Source: Rhynchosporium graminicola (Eukaryota; Ascomycota; Leotiomycetes; Helotiales; Ploettnerulaceae). From it: a DNA stretch of 64,000 nt. The position numbers were made by a program, and so were the translations under genes. The DNA lies in assembly GCA_900074885.1 (NCBI GenBank), contig FJUW01000014.1, positions 254,505 to 318,504 on the forward strand, written 5' to 3'. Under the pieces are notes generated by a model. It searched no databases. It was not told the DNA's origin and was given only the letters and a program-made list of their open reading frames with translations. This document shows, one piece after another, positions 23,055 through 35,993 of the stretch (its first letter is position 1; every line of letters begins with the position of its first letter).

Positions 23055-23524
23055 TGTTGGATTTGCAACCAGTACCTTGGTCAGTTTTGCCTGCATCAGC
23101 ATACACACCCTGTACCTTGTTAGTACATAGTCTTAGTACCTAGTTCAGTACCTTGCCCATGTACCTTGTTATACCTGGCACCTACACCCTGTACCTTGTC
23201 AATAGCCTGCACCCTGCATACTCTATTAGAGTTACTATGAAGGTTCTCGATAGAGTTCTACTACTCTCTAGTACGTATATCGTACTTCTAGAGGTTTCTA
23301 CTGACGTACTACTGACGTAGTATGATTCTACGGTATACGTGTCTTCTTCTATGGAGTTCTGTATTACGTAGTATAGAATATTCTAGAGAGCTCATATAGC
23401 TATATAAGTAGCTAGAATCTCTCCTGTAGTTAGCTCTCTTCAAGCAAGTAAACAAAGCAAGTCAAATTGATCACCTATTATTCTGTTATTCTGACCTTTA
23501 GCCGATTTCCACCTTCAATTTTCA
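23055..23524 (+). repeat. 5' LTR of Copia E, nearly free of RIP (470 bp)
   Basis: It starts TGTTGGATTTGCAACC. It has abundant CA/TG and several variants of an 11-12 bp motif, ACCTTGTTAGTAC / ACCCTGTACCTTG, repeated in the first 180 bases. The 3' LTR has TA at most of the same CA/TG sites. Confidence 0.8.
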
Positions 23525-24234
23525 TATAGTAGTAATTCACTTAGTGAAATCAGCTAATCAGACGCTTCCTTTGATCGATCTCGCCTAAACTCGCTTCTAT
23601 TACTCCTTACCGATAAAGGAGCTTCCTGATCAGGCGTTACTTAGTTGTTTTCAACGACTCTTTCGCCTAGAGCTAGCTAGTAAGCTAGCCCCTTTGAGCC
23701 CTACTAACACAGCTATAGCGAATCAGACTCGTGGCCCTTGACCCTAAGACGAAGTTACAGGGAAATCATAACTTATAACCTCTCGAAGCCTTTAGAAGTG
23801 GAGACGACCTAGTGACCCTAGGTATAAAGGCTAAGATCTTATTCCGGCGTGCCCGTGGCTACTACCGACTTAGTTTGGAAGCTAGGCCTCGTTAAGTAGT
23901 AGTATATAGCTTCTGATCGCTATTTAGCTTAGCATATATCATAGGATAGCTAATATAAGCTACTATTAAGTATAAGAAGCTATCCTCGGAGAGGATTACT
24001 TAATAGTAGTACTTAAGGCGCTATAAGATAAAACTAGGCCTAGTAGTAAGGTTAATTCAATAGTAAATACGACAGACGTAGTTACTATATACTACTATTG
24101 ATTTTAACTAAGCGAAAAACTCAGTAAGATAGTAAGCTCGGTATAGCTACTATCTTTTTTAAGGGTAAGATAAGGTTAGTATCTTTTTAAGCTACTTAGT
24201 AGCTTATACGAGTAAAACTCGTACTTTTAAGACC

Positions 24235-25157
24235 TCTTAGTACTTAGTACTAAACTACCTATAAGGAATTATATCTTCCTTTAAGGGAGATAAGCTAGTG
24301 GGCTGCTCTAACTATATAGAGTAGCTTAATATAGCTAGCCTCTACTTAGAGGTAAATAGCTATATATCTTATATCGACGGTACTAAGCCGAGCCGAGCTC
24401 TCTACTTCAAATCAGAAGAACGTATTAATACGCAAGGCGAAAAGAGAATAGATTATACTTCTTACTCTCCGGAGCTAGCGATTAAATACTATAAGAGACT
24501 AGCTGATTTTGAGCGTGCAAATAAGAAGGCTTTAGGCGCTATTAAGTCGATTATATCACTTGAAAACCTCGATAGATTCAAGGATAAGACTAGCGCAAAA
24601 GACCTATAGGAAGCTATTATAGCTACCTACGGTTCTACTAGCCTAGAGGAGATCAGTAGGCATATAAATCGTATTATCGATAATACTTACTCCTCTTATA
24701 AGAATATAAACGAGTATACTAGCGTAATTCAAGCTAGCTCAGTCTACCTAAAGCAGCTCAAGTATGAGATTCTAAAGCTTATACTAACTAGCCTTATATT
24801 TAAAGGTTTACCTAGTTCATTTAATTCTTTTACTTCTAGGAAGTACGAAGAGATCTCTAATAACCTTTCTTCTATCGATATAGAGGGTTTAATAAGAGAT
24901 CTTATATCAGAAGAGGCTAGAATAAATACTTCTACCGATTTATAAGCTAATAAGGCTTTTAAGGGGAAGAATTCGAAAGGCAGTAAGAAGTATAGTTATT
25001 ATAATAAAACAAACTATATAGAGGCGAATTGCTATATAAAGCACCCTGAGCTAATACCTAATAAATCGACTAATAATAAGAAGAAGTCGAAAGGTAAAGG
25101 CGCTAAAGAATCAAAAGAGGAGTCTACTAAGGCCCTTATAAGTTCTTTCAGTAGTAC

Positions 25158-25215
<58 letters not shown>
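24235..25215 (+). pseudogene. gag of Copia E with degenerate zinc knuckle and poly-Ser tract
   Basis: The translation contains LYLEVNSYISYIDGTKPSR and later LDRFKDKTSAKDL, ATYGSTSLEEISR and GLPSSFNSFTSRKYEEI. These fit the UBN2-type Gag of Copia elements. A knuckle Y-SY-Y-NKTN-Y-IEAN-C follows at about 24995-25035; three of its four ligands are converted to Tyr by G-to-A changes. The C-terminus runs into about 19 Ser codons from an AGT repeat. Only a few stops (for example TAG for Trp near 24610) interrupt it, so it is among the better preserved frames in the window. The N-terminal limit is uncertain. Confidence 0.7.
25157..25215 (+). repeat. (AGT)n trinucleotide microsatellite, ~19 copies
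   Basis: An uninterrupted AGT/TAG run of about 59 bp in the Copia E gag-protease linker, reading as poly-Ser in the gag frame. Confidence 0.9.
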
Positions 25216-25216
<1 letters not shown>

Positions 25217-25809
25217 TAGCAGATCAAGCCTACGCTACTATATATAACTATAGAATAGTACTCGATTCTAGCGCTTCTGAGTATTATACACCGAATAAAA
25301 GCTAGTTATTAGACTATAAACCTATATCTTAGAAGTCTATTACTATCGCTAATAGTGATATTTTACCTATAATAAGTAGAAGAGATATCCCTATAATAAC
25401 TAGGGAAGGCGATAGAGTACTTATTAAAGACGTAAATTAAGTACATAGCCTTAAAACTACTCTCCTAAGCTCTAAGGAACTAACTAATAAAAATTAGAAA
25501 GTTACCTTTAATAAAAAGGGTGTAAATATTTCTAATAGCTCTATTAATATAGAAGCTAGATAGTATTATAATACGTACTACTTAGAAGTAGACGTAAATC
25601 ATAAGCTACTCGAGCCTATATATTTTAAGGTAGACTCTAATAAAAGTAGCAAATTAGACCTATATTATAAGCGTCTATTATATACTAATAAGGAGTTTAT
25701 CTATAAGACTATAGAAGGATCTAAAGGATTAAAAATCTAAAAGGGGTTAGATTTATCTAACTATTCTGCTTATAATAGCAGTAAAATATACGCTATAAGT
25801 AGTACTAAG
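25216..25809 (+). pseudogene. protease and start of pol of Copia E, cut by Gypsy D
   Basis: The frame continues from gag: VLDSSASEYYTPNKS at 25258-25302 is the retropepsin active site, where D-S-G-A-S-E-H is expected (Gly to Ser and His to Tyr, both G-to-A/C-to-T). It would cleave the Gag-Pol polyprotein. The frame runs to CTAAG at 25805-25809 and continues after element D at 36787. Confidence 0.7.
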
Positions 25810-26077
25810 TGTAACGATAGCTCACCTGAATATCATATAAGAAGAAGGATAGATAATAGGGCCTAAGTTCATAAGTATCCCGGCAGAACTAGTATCTAAC
25901 CCGGTATAGTATCGGACTAGTACTAGTATATATATATAAGGTGCTTTATACTCTATCTCTCTTCTTCTTCCTTACTTATATTTTTGTTTACTTCGTAGTA
26001 GAATATATAAGATAACTCTTAGAATCTCTACTTATTTATTCTTACTTATATACAACCTTAAGTCTTATATTATTATA
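25810..26077 (+). repeat. 5' LTR of element D (268 bp)
   Basis: It starts TGTAACGATAGCTCACC and ends CTTATATTATTATA. The same length as 36514-36781, with transitions between them. A TATATATATATAAGG box in the middle is a likely TATA element. It follows the CTAAG duplicate of Copia E. Confidence 0.85.
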
Positions 26078-26149
26078 TTAAATAAAAAGATTAAGATAGC
26101 CGGAGATAGCTTACTATAATATCTTACTACTAAGTTAGTTATTCGATAA

Positions 26150-27850
26150 CTACTTATATATAGCCGAGATACTAGAGATCTCTCGGATAACTATAAATAA
26201 GGGTTTAATTAAGCTTATAATAAATAGTATAATAAAGAAGGTCTTAACTAAAACTCCTTTAATAACACCCTTAGTATAAAGGAATTATAGATAGATTTTA
26301 AAGAAAGTATAATAAATACCTCGGAACTTTAACCTCTATATATCGCCGCTGAAATAGTCCTAATATACCCCTTTTTAAGCTATCGGAATAGCTCCTAACT
26401 AATAAACTAGAGACCTCTCTAGTTCTAAGGGGACCTAACGCGACTCCTTTTACTCTACCTCTGAACCTAATCTATTATACTCTTCCTTACTCTAAACGTC
26501 TCTTACTCTAGAGAATATTAATACTTTATTAAGGAAGTACTAACTAAGAGGGAAAGAAAAAAAAAAGCGAAATTAACTAGGAGTATAATCGCTAAGTACT
26601 CTTATTACTATAAGTAACTCGAACCTGATCTATTCTCTCTTATAATAATTAGCGGACTAAGAAGAGAAGAATAACTCTCTAGAAGATACTATAGATAGAT
26701 TAATCTCTATATAAGATAAGTTCCTTATAGAGGTCCCTTACTTATCTTCGACTCTCCTACTAGAACTAATATTATAATCTCCGCGTATAGCGGAGTTTAA
26801 TAAGCTAATAAACTCTATTCTAATACGTAGTACCGAGAGAGAGGATACTATTCTTAATAAATTATCTCTTTCCCTAAGCGCCGAATCAGTAGAGTTACGC
26901 CCTAGGAAGTCTTATCTTACTAAGAAGATCTTACTCTTAGATAATAAGTTAGACTCTACTTTTCTCTAATAGAGAGTATTGATACGAGACTAGCTAGCTA
27001 TAAACGCTAACTACTACCCTATAGACTTCTCTTAGCGCGTTCTCGTATAGGGACTAGTTACTAGATTAGCTAAAGAGTATCTTACGCTTTAGTATCTCGC
27101 TAATAAGTTTAAGATTAGTAATAAAATAATCTCTTTATTAGAAGAGAACTTCTTTACCGGATTAGAAGAAGATAACTATTATAACGCTTTCTACTACTTA
27201 GAAATATAATAACCTAGCTATATACGCGAGACTTTCGCTAAGTTTTATAGTTAATTTTAAAGCGCTACTATCTAAGGTAAAGTTAAAAAGAAAGAGTAGT
27301 TCTTCTATATATAGGATAAGATTATACTATCCTTACGCGCTTTAACTCTTATTATTAAACTAATATAGAATAAGGACTACGCTTCTATAGTTAGATCTTT
27401 ACTTTCTTTTGATATCGAATATTACTATAACTCAGAATATATCTATCCTAAGAAAGCTATTACTCCGATATAGTACTATAAGCCTACTATTACTACTACG
27501 ACCTCTACTAGTTCTACTCCTTACTAGTCCCTAAGCTTAGCCCCTCGATAAACTACTCTTATACTATACGTATATACCTTTACCTTAGTATAGTCTAATA
27601 CTCTCTCCGCGCTAAAACGCCTTATTACCTTAACTAGAGAACTCCTTAGGTTATATAGTTATAGATAGCTCGGTTATATTAAGCTAGATTACCTTAACTC
27701 GCTTAAGGTTTAATTAATTAATAAATTTCCGGAAGAGGATTAAGTAACTAAAGAAGTAGTAGAAGATATACTCTCCGAATCTGGACTAATACTAGAGGGA
27801 AATAATAAGGCCTAAGTAAAAACTCTTTCCTAGGTCTATATAAGTATAAT
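26150..27850 (+). pseudogene. gag relic of element D
   Basis: The plus-strand translation near 27000-27530 includes KVKKKE, DKIILSLRALTLIIK and YASIVRSLLSFDIEYYYN, followed by a Thr/Ser-rich tail. The position before the protease and the composition fit Gypsy Gag. The expected Cys-His knuckle near 27410-27450 is unrecognisable. Many TAA/TAG stops. Confidence 0.6.
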
Positions 27851-29766
27851 CTCTCTAATCTGGACCTTAACTCCTTAATAAGAGGTAAGTAATTTATATA
27901 CCTGATTATAGTTAGTATAAACGAGCTAGGAGTCTCTATAAGTAGCTTAATCGATACTAGAGCGAACGGTTATCTGTTTATTAATTATACTCTTACTAGA
28001 CGACTATTAGAGGCCCTTAGTATTAAAATCGAGCTACTACTCTATTCTATTCTAATACGTAGGTTCTAATAGTCTATTAGAACTTATATTACTTATTTTA
28101 TACGTTTATACTTTTCTATTAATAGTAAGCGTATTTATAACTACTTTTTTATTCTTCTTAATTTAGAATAATAAGATATAATTATTAGTATTAAATAGAT
28201 ATAACGATTTCAGGTTAAGCTAGATACGCTCTACTATAAGCTTCTATAGCCGGAACGCTATCTAGCTACTCTCTAATATAATAAGAAGATAATTATAACT
28301 CTATTACCTTATAAACCTAGTATTAATTAATCTTATTAAATCGATACTAATACGTAGGACTTAGCTATAAACTAGCTAGACTAATAGCGATTATACTAAA
28401 TAGTAGTAATATAGTATATTAATATATTATCTTTATTATTTAACTTATTTCCGCTTATCGCTAAGGAATCCGAACTCTTTCCTGCTTCGAATTTATCGAG
28501 AAAGGTACTTGCGCTGAAACTCTACTATAAGTACTTCTCTTAACTTCTAAGGATCTAGAAACCGGTTCCGATTTACTAAATTAGTACTATAGCTTTTTAT
28601 TTTAATATAAAATATAAAAGCTTTAAATTATTCTTTATTAGTATCTATAAGATAAACTACTTCTTATAAGATTATCTAAATAGTAATTCTCCTAAGGATC
28701 CTGATACTAAACGACTCGTAGCCAAAAAGCTACTAGAATAGTACTATACTCTTAAGGAAGCCTTTTCTAAGCGGGATTCTATTATTCTTCTACTATATTA
28801 CTTATATAATTATAAAATTATTCTAGAAGAACTATTACTTAACGTATATTCGCTCTTATATTAGTAATCTATAGATAAACTATAAGTAACTAAAGAGTAC
28901 CTTATAGAGAACCTAGATAAGGGATTTATCGAATCTAGCTAAAGTCCTTTTATATTACTTATATTATTTATTAAGAAAGCTAATAGAGGATTACGCTTCT
29001 ATATCGATTATTATAAGCTTAATACGATCACTCGAAAGGATTCCTACCTAATACTTAGGATTAATAAGCTCTTAATTTATATATCTAAAATAGTAATCTT
29101 TATTAAACTAGATATCCGGGTAGTATTTAATTATATTCGTATAGACCTCGAATCTGAGGAGTATATTACTTTCCGAACCTGCTTCGGATCTTATAAATAT
29201 AAAGTACTATTTTTTAGGCTCTATAATAGACTTAGTACGTACTAGCGATATATAAATAATATACTACTAGATTACTTAGATAATTTCTATATAATTTACC
29301 TAGATAATATTCTTATATACTCGGAAACGCTCTAGGAATATAAGGAATATATTAAATTAGTACTATAATACTTAATAGATACTAGACTCTAAGTAGATAT
29401 TAAGAAAAGCGAATTCTACGTTACTCGGACTAAATACCTCGGATATATTATTACTACTAATAGAATCGAGCTAGATCCTGAGAAGGTAATACTATTAGTA
29501 AACTAGAAGTACCCCGAAATAGTAATAGCTATAAAGTCTTTCTTAGAATTCTATAGCTTTTATTATTAATTTATTTGGAATTTCGGCCTTATCGCTAAAT
29601 CTCTCTTAATACTTACTAGGCTTATAGTACTATAGAATTTCACTAACGATTATAAGAAGTCCTTCGATAATTTATATTAATAGCTACTATTAGTATAGAA
29701 ACTATACTATTTCGATTCTGAATTATAGACTAAACTAGAAACTAATACCTCTAATAGTATAATAGC

Positions 29767-29767
29767 N
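29767..29767. other. single-N contig join 1
   Basis: An undetermined base inside D's RNase H region. The next bases jump back to sequence already given at 26576. Continuity of element D resumes only at 32962, so the N marks a join between two overlapping contigs rather than a gap of unknown content. Confidence 0.9.
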
Positions 29768-32700
29768 TTTACTAGGAGTATAATCGCTAAGTACTCTTAT
29801 TACTATAAGTAACTCGAACCTGATCTATTCTCTCTTATAATAATTAGCGGACTAAGAAGAGAAGAATAACTCTCTAGAAGATACTATAGATAGATTAATC
29901 TCTATATAAGATAAGTTCCTTATAGAGGTCCCTTACTTATCTTCGACTCTCCTACTAGAACTAATATTATAATCTCCGCGTATAGCGGAGTTTAATAAGC
30001 TAATAAACTCTATTCTAATACGTAGTACCGAGAGAGAGGATACTATTCTTAATAAATTATCTCTTTCCCTAAGCGCCGAATCAGTAGAGTTACGCCCTAG
30101 GAAGTCTTATCTTACTAAGAAGATCTTACTCTTAGATAATAAGTTAGACTCTACTTTTCTCTAATAGAGAGTATTGATACGAGACTAGCTAGCTATAAAC
30201 GCTAACTACTACCCTATAGACTTCTCTTAGCGCGTTCTCGTATAGGGACTAGTTACTAGATTAGCTAAAGAGTATCTTACGCTTTAGTATCTCGCTAATA
30301 AGTTTAAGATTAGTAATAAAATAATCTCTTTATTAGAAGAGAACTTCTTTACCGGATTAGAAGAAGATAACTATTATAACGCTTTCTACTACTTAGAAAT
30401 ATAATAACCTAGCTATATACGCGAGACTTTCGCTAAGTTTTATAGTTAATTTTAAAGCGCTACTATCTAAGGTAAAGTTAAAAAGAAAGAGTAGTTCTTC
30501 TATATATAGGATAAGATTATACTATCCTTACGCGCTTTAACTCTTATTATTAAACTAATATAGAATAAGGACTACGCTTCTATAGTTAGATCTTTACTTT
30601 CTTTTGATATCGAATATTACTATAACTCAGAATATATCTATCCTAAGAAAGCTATTACTCCGATATAGTACTATAAGCCTACTATTACTACTACGACCTC
30701 TACTAGTTCTACTCCTTACTAGTCCCTAAGCTTAGCCCCTCGATAAACTACTCTTATACTATACGTATATACCTTTACCTTAGTATAGTCTAATACTCTC
30801 TCCGCGCTAAAACGCCTTATTACCTTAACTAGAGAACTCCTTAGGTTATATAGTTATAGATAGCTCGGTTATATTAAGCTAGATTACCTTAACTCGCTTA
30901 AGGTTTAATTAATTAATAAATTTCCGGAAGAGGATTAAGTAACTAAAGAAGTAGTAGAAGATATACTCTCCGAATCTGGACTAATACTAGAGGGAAATAA
31001 TAAGGCCTAAGTAAAAACTCTTTCCTAGGTCTATATAAGTATAATCTCTCTAATCTGGACCTTAACTCCTTAATAAGAGGTAAGTAATTTATATACCTGA
31101 TTATAGTTAGTATAAACGAGCTAGGAGTCTCTATAAGTAGCTTAATCGATACTAGAGCGAACGGTTATCTGTTTATTAATTATACTCTTACTAGACGACT
31201 ATTAGAGGCCCTTAGTATTAAAATCGAGCTACTACTCTATTCTATTCTAATACGTAGGTTCTAATAGTCTATTAGAACTTATATTACTTATTTTATACGT
31301 TTATACTTTTCTATTAATAGTAAGCGTATTTATAACTACTTTTTTATTCTTCTTAATTTAGAATAATAAGATATAATTATTAGTATTAAATAGATATAAC
31401 GATTTCAGGTTAAGCTAGATACGCTCTACTATAAGCTTCTATAGCCGGAACGCTATCTAGCTACTCTCTAATATAATAAGAAGATAATTATAACTCTATT
31501 ACCTTATAAACCTAGTATTAATTAATCTTATTAAATCGATACTAATACGTAGGACTTAGCTATAAACTAGCTAGACTAATAGCGATTATACTAAATAGTA
31601 GTAATATAGTATATTAATATATTATCTTTATTATTTAACTTATTTCCGCTTATCGCTAAGGAATCCGAACTCTTTCCTGCTTCGAATTTATCGAGAAAGG
31701 TACTTGCGCTGAAACTCTACTATAAGTACTTCTCTTAACTTCTAAGGATCTAGAAACCGGTTCCGATTTACTAAATTAGTACTATAGCTTTTTATTTTAA
31801 TATAAAATATAAAAGCTTTAAATTATTCTTTATTAGTATCTATAAGATAAACTACTTCTTATAAGATTATCTAAATAGTAATTCTCCTAAGGATCCTGAT
31901 ACTAAACGACTCGTAGCCAAAAAGCTACTAGAATAGTACTATACTCTTAAGGAAGCCTTTTCTAAGCGGGATTCTATTATTCTTCTACTATATTACTTAT
32001 ATAATTATAAAATTATTCTAGAAGAACTATTACTTAACGTATATTCGCTCTTATATTAGTAATCTATAGATAAACTATAAGTAACTAAAGAGTACCTTAT
32101 AGAGAACCTAGATAAGGGATTTATCGAATCTAGCTAAAGTCCTTTTATATTACTTATATTATTTATTAAGAAAGCTAATAGAGGATTACGCTTCTATATC
32201 GATTATTATAAGCTTAATACGATCACTCGAAAGGATTCCTACCTAATACTTAGGATTAATAAGCTCTTAATTTATATATCTAAAATAGTAATCTTTATTA
32301 AACTAGATATCCGGGTAGTATTTAATTATATTCGTATAGACCTCGAATCTGAGGAGTATATTACTTTCCGAACCTGCTTCGGATCTTATAAATATAAAGT
32401 ACTATTTTTTAGGCTCTATAATAGACTTAGTACGTACTAGCGATATATAAATAATATACTACTAGATTACTTAGATAATTTCTATATAATTTACCTAGAT
32501 AATATTCTTATATACTCGGAAACGCTCTAGGAATATAAGGAATATATTAAATTAGTACTATAATACTTAATAGATACTAGACTCTAAGTAGATATTAAGA
32601 AAAGCGAATTCTACGTTACTCGGACTAAATACCTCGGATATATTATTACTACTAATAGAATCGAGCTAGATCCTGAGAAGGTAATACTATTAGTAAACTA

Positions 32701-32961
32701 GAAGTACCCCGAAATAGTAATAGCTATAAAGTCTTTCTTAGAATTCTATAGCTTTTATTATTAATTTATTTGGAATTTCGGCCTTATCGCTAAATCTCTC
32801 TTAATACTTACTAGGCTTATAGTACTATAGAATTTCACTAACGATTATAAGAAGTCCTTCGATAATTTATATTAATAGCTACTATTAGTATAGAAACTAT
32901 ACTATTTCGATTCTGAATTATAGACTAAACTAGAAACTAATACCTCTAATAGTATAATAGC
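29768..32961 (+). repeat. duplicate of 26576-29766 after the N (probable assembly artefact)
   Basis: From ACTAGGAGTATAATCGC at 29771 the sequence repeats 26576-29766 at a constant offset of 3195. I found no difference at the points I compared, including the CTCTAATAGTATAATAGC at its end. In an RIP-active genome two identical 3.2 kb direct repeats would normally diverge. The start coincides exactly with the N. Treat it as an unmerged contig overlap. Confidence 0.85.
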
Positions 32962-35057
32962 TAGAGTTATCTTCTAATTATATGAAAATAACTAGTAGTA
33001 TCTAATTAGATTCTACTCCTATATTCTTAATAGATATAAACTAAACTAGAAGATCTACGATAAGGAGCTATATATTATTATTAAGTCTTTCCGGAAATAG
33101 AGATTAGAATTTATATCTTTATAACGCTATATTAGCGTATATATAGACTATCGATCCTTAGAATACTTTATAATTACTAAGGTCCTAACTAGTAAGTAAG
33201 CTAGATAAATAGAATTCCTTTCCGAATTTAACTTTCAAATTATATATACGCTTAGTAAAGATAATACTAAAGCTAATATCTTTAGCTATAAGGAATAAGA
33301 TCTAAGGATATAGGAATAATAGAAATAGAATAGTAGATCTCGGGTTTTACTACCTCTAGATCGCCTAGACCTTAGGATTAACGCGGAACTAGCTAAGTAT
33401 TATATTAATTAAATTAGTTATATATACCTAATATCGCTAAGGACTAATACGCTACTAGAACCTATATATAACTCTTTTAATTTAATCGAGAAACTATACT
33501 AATTTAACTAAGAATTATTCTCTAAGGAACGAAATATATTAGAAAGTAGCTATACTATTAATAATAGTTTACTACTTTATAATAGTTATCTATATGTATA
33601 ACGCTATACTCTACTATATACTTATTTAATTAGCGAAGTCTATAATTAAGTTTCTTCTACTTATCTAAATACTTATAAGACTACTGAAATAATTTCTATC
33701 TATTATTACTAGGAAGGACTTATATTAGATATAAAATAGTATACTTTTAATTACTACTCTTACTAGTACTCTTATCCGGAACAGACGAAATAGTAAGGAT
33801 TCCTTTACTTATTACTAGTACTTAGCTACTCTATATAATACTTAACTATAGATTTTAAGGACTTCTCGCCTAATAACTAAGGATTTAATAAGATATTAGT
33901 ATTTATTAACTACTTAGGGAAAGACTCTATATCGATACTATACTATTATAATATTAATACCTATAGGATAGCGATATTATTTATCTAATTAATATATCGT
34001 TTCGGATATACTCTTAAGTTAATTATATCTGACTAAGGAGCTTAGCTAATCTTATCCTTCTAGTAAGAGTTTTACTATATAATTAGAGTTAAGGTTAAGC
34101 TCTCTATCTCTTTCTACTAGTAAACTAATAGATAAATAGAGATTATAAACTAGTATATTAACTAACGCTTTAGACCTTTTATTAATTACTACTAGAGTAA
34201 CTAGGGCGAACTACTACTAATAATAAACCGCGCTTAAGTAACCCTACCTTACGATTCTATTAGTATAGCGCTATATACCTTTAAATATAGTATATTACCG
34301 CGGAATAGCTAGGATTAGAAGTAACTTATAGTATCGATACTATAAGAGAAGCTTAATTATACTAATACTAAATCCTTAGCTAAATATACTAAATCCGCTA
34401 TTAAGGTTATAAAAGCTAATATACTAGCTACTTAGCAGAGGATAAGCGCTATAACCGACCCGAAACGGCGTAATATTAACTAAGAAGTTAGAGATAAGGT
34501 ATTTCTCTTTATAAGGAACCTTAAGAATTACTAGCCGAGTAAGAAGCTATCTAGCCTCTAAGTAGGATTATACTAAGTCCTAGCTAAGATTAGATACTCC
34601 TATAAGCTAGATTTACTCTCGGGATCCTCTATATACGATATATTCGCCCCCGAATTACTCTTTAAGGACCCGGACAACTTATTACTAAGCTAGGAGTTAC
34701 TAAATCTACTCTCGGAGGTTATCGCTACTTAAGAAGAGTAGAAGTTATAAGATATACTCGCTATATAGCTCCTAAGAGATAATCTAAAGTATTAAGTTAG
34801 TTAGTTAGGCTATAACTCGGACCTAACTTAGTATAACGCTTCTGATCTAATAGATACTCTATATAAGCTTAGAGACTTCTATACTATTAACTTAAGTAAA
34901 CCTAGACCTCTATATAAACTAAATTAATAGATTAAGGCTTAAGAAGATAAGATAGATAATTATAATTACTTAGAAGATAATAAGCTATTATAGTTACTAG
35001 TATTAAAATTTATTACTAAGGATAATTCCCTAATTATACCTTATAATAATACTATAT

Positions 35058-35993
35058 CTAAAACTCTACTTCCTTTACTATCTTTACTTCTCTAGCTTTC
35101 TCTCTTAAGTTCTCTAGAACTTCTAGTAAATCTAGAATATCTAGAACTAGAACTACTATATCTAACTCCTTACTTAAATCTGCTAATATAGCCTTAGTAA
35201 TAGACTAAGTATAATAGCTAATCCTATAAGGTTTCTTCTTTAGAGAAGGTCCGAGAGTATCTAGATCTAATACTATCTCTAAACTAGAAGGCAAATTCCT
35301 CTTTCCCTTAGTATTAGATATTATAGCCTTAAATATAGCTTTCTTTATAAATTCCCGTATAATACTATTTAACTCCTTTATCTGCTTTAACGCTATTTAT
35401 ACTATTAACTTAGATTTCGCAGAATCTACTATTAAAAGATCTAGATCTTATATTATATTAGTATTATACTAGTATCTAAGGATTTAAGATCTTAACTTAT
35501 TACTTTAATAAACTCTAACTCCTTAAATACTTTCTCTATAGAACGCCTTAAAGCCTAAGTCTCTGCTAATTATATAGTAGTAATCTCTAACGTAATAGTA
35601 AGAGTAGTAGATTTCGTAAGATAATAGATCCGATTAATCGCCTTATAAGTAGCTATAATACTACCCCGATTTAGCTCTATATCTTTAGCTTCGCTACTAA
35701 GAAGTAAACCGGATAAAATAGTATACTCTATATTAATATAGTTAGGTAATTATAACGCGTTAGTATATATAACTACGTTTAAGTTTAAGTAACTTATATA
35801 TTTATAACTACTCTTTAATACTAAATAATACTTATAAAGCTTAGAGTTAAGCTTATTAAATAAGTATAAGAGTTCTAAAGTAGGAGTATTATTATACTTT
35901 ATCTTAAGGAAAGCGCGAATATATTATAAGTAATATATACGATACGCCGCTGAAAGAGTACTAGTAAGAACTAGTAAAAGTACTATAGGAGTT
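35058..35993 (-). pseudogene. antisense reading frame, charged and helix-rich, in the 3' region of element D
   Basis: Between the chromodomain (ends about 34925) and the 3' LTR, the minus strand is unusually stop-poor. In 35993 down to about 35457 about 179 codons contain five stops, all TAA/TAG. Sample residues are LNRGSIIATYKAINRIYYLT and LRRSIEKVFKELEFIKVIS. From 35444 down to 35058, in another frame, 129 codons have two internal stops, with IKELNSIIREFIKKAIFKAI, LDTLGPSLKKKPYRISYYT and LEVLENLREKAREVKIVKEV. Such Lys/Glu-rich heptad-like sequence is typical of a helical or coiled-coil protein. The plus-strand shadow is Ser/Phe/Ile-rich and less protein-like. A frame change near 35450 separates the halves; an intron or indel is possible. 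I recognise no known family. Related 3' sequence occurs in G. The N-terminus may lie further right, toward 36330. Confidence 0.5.

Larger units (their letters stand above)
27900..34925 (+). pseudogene. pol of element D (protease, RT, RNase H, integrase, chromodomain)
   Basis: The protease site LIDTRANGYLFI (Gly to Arg) lies at about 27949-27980. RT starts with FIKKANRGLRFYIDYYKLN and ITRKDSYLILRINK near 28965-29075, and its catalytic box YLDNILIYS is at 29297-29323. The integrase core includes DFKDFSPNN and LVFINYLGKDSISI near 33845-33940 and NRQIEIINQYINQ near 34120-34160. The C-terminus (about 34730-34925) has DILAI, DNLKY-VS-LGYNSDLT-YNASDLID, the pattern of a chromodomain as in Tf1/sushi-type chromoviruses. 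The block 29768-32961 repeats 26576-29766 and should be skipped when reading the gene. Stops throughout. Confidence 0.75.

Noticed and set aside
22915..23106. 63-codon open frame on the minus strand
   Set aside because: It straddles the junction between Copia F1 and the Copia E LTR, so it cannot be a native gene.
26576..32961. A real segmental duplication within element D
   Set aside because: Exact repetition, start coincident with an N, and restored continuity afterwards point to contig overlap; listed as an artefact pending read evidence.
35040..35440. Plus-strand open frame complementary to the antisense ORF of D
   Set aside because: It is fairly open, but Ser/Phe/Ile-rich with clustered stops near 35205-35230; the minus-strand frame has better protein-like composition.
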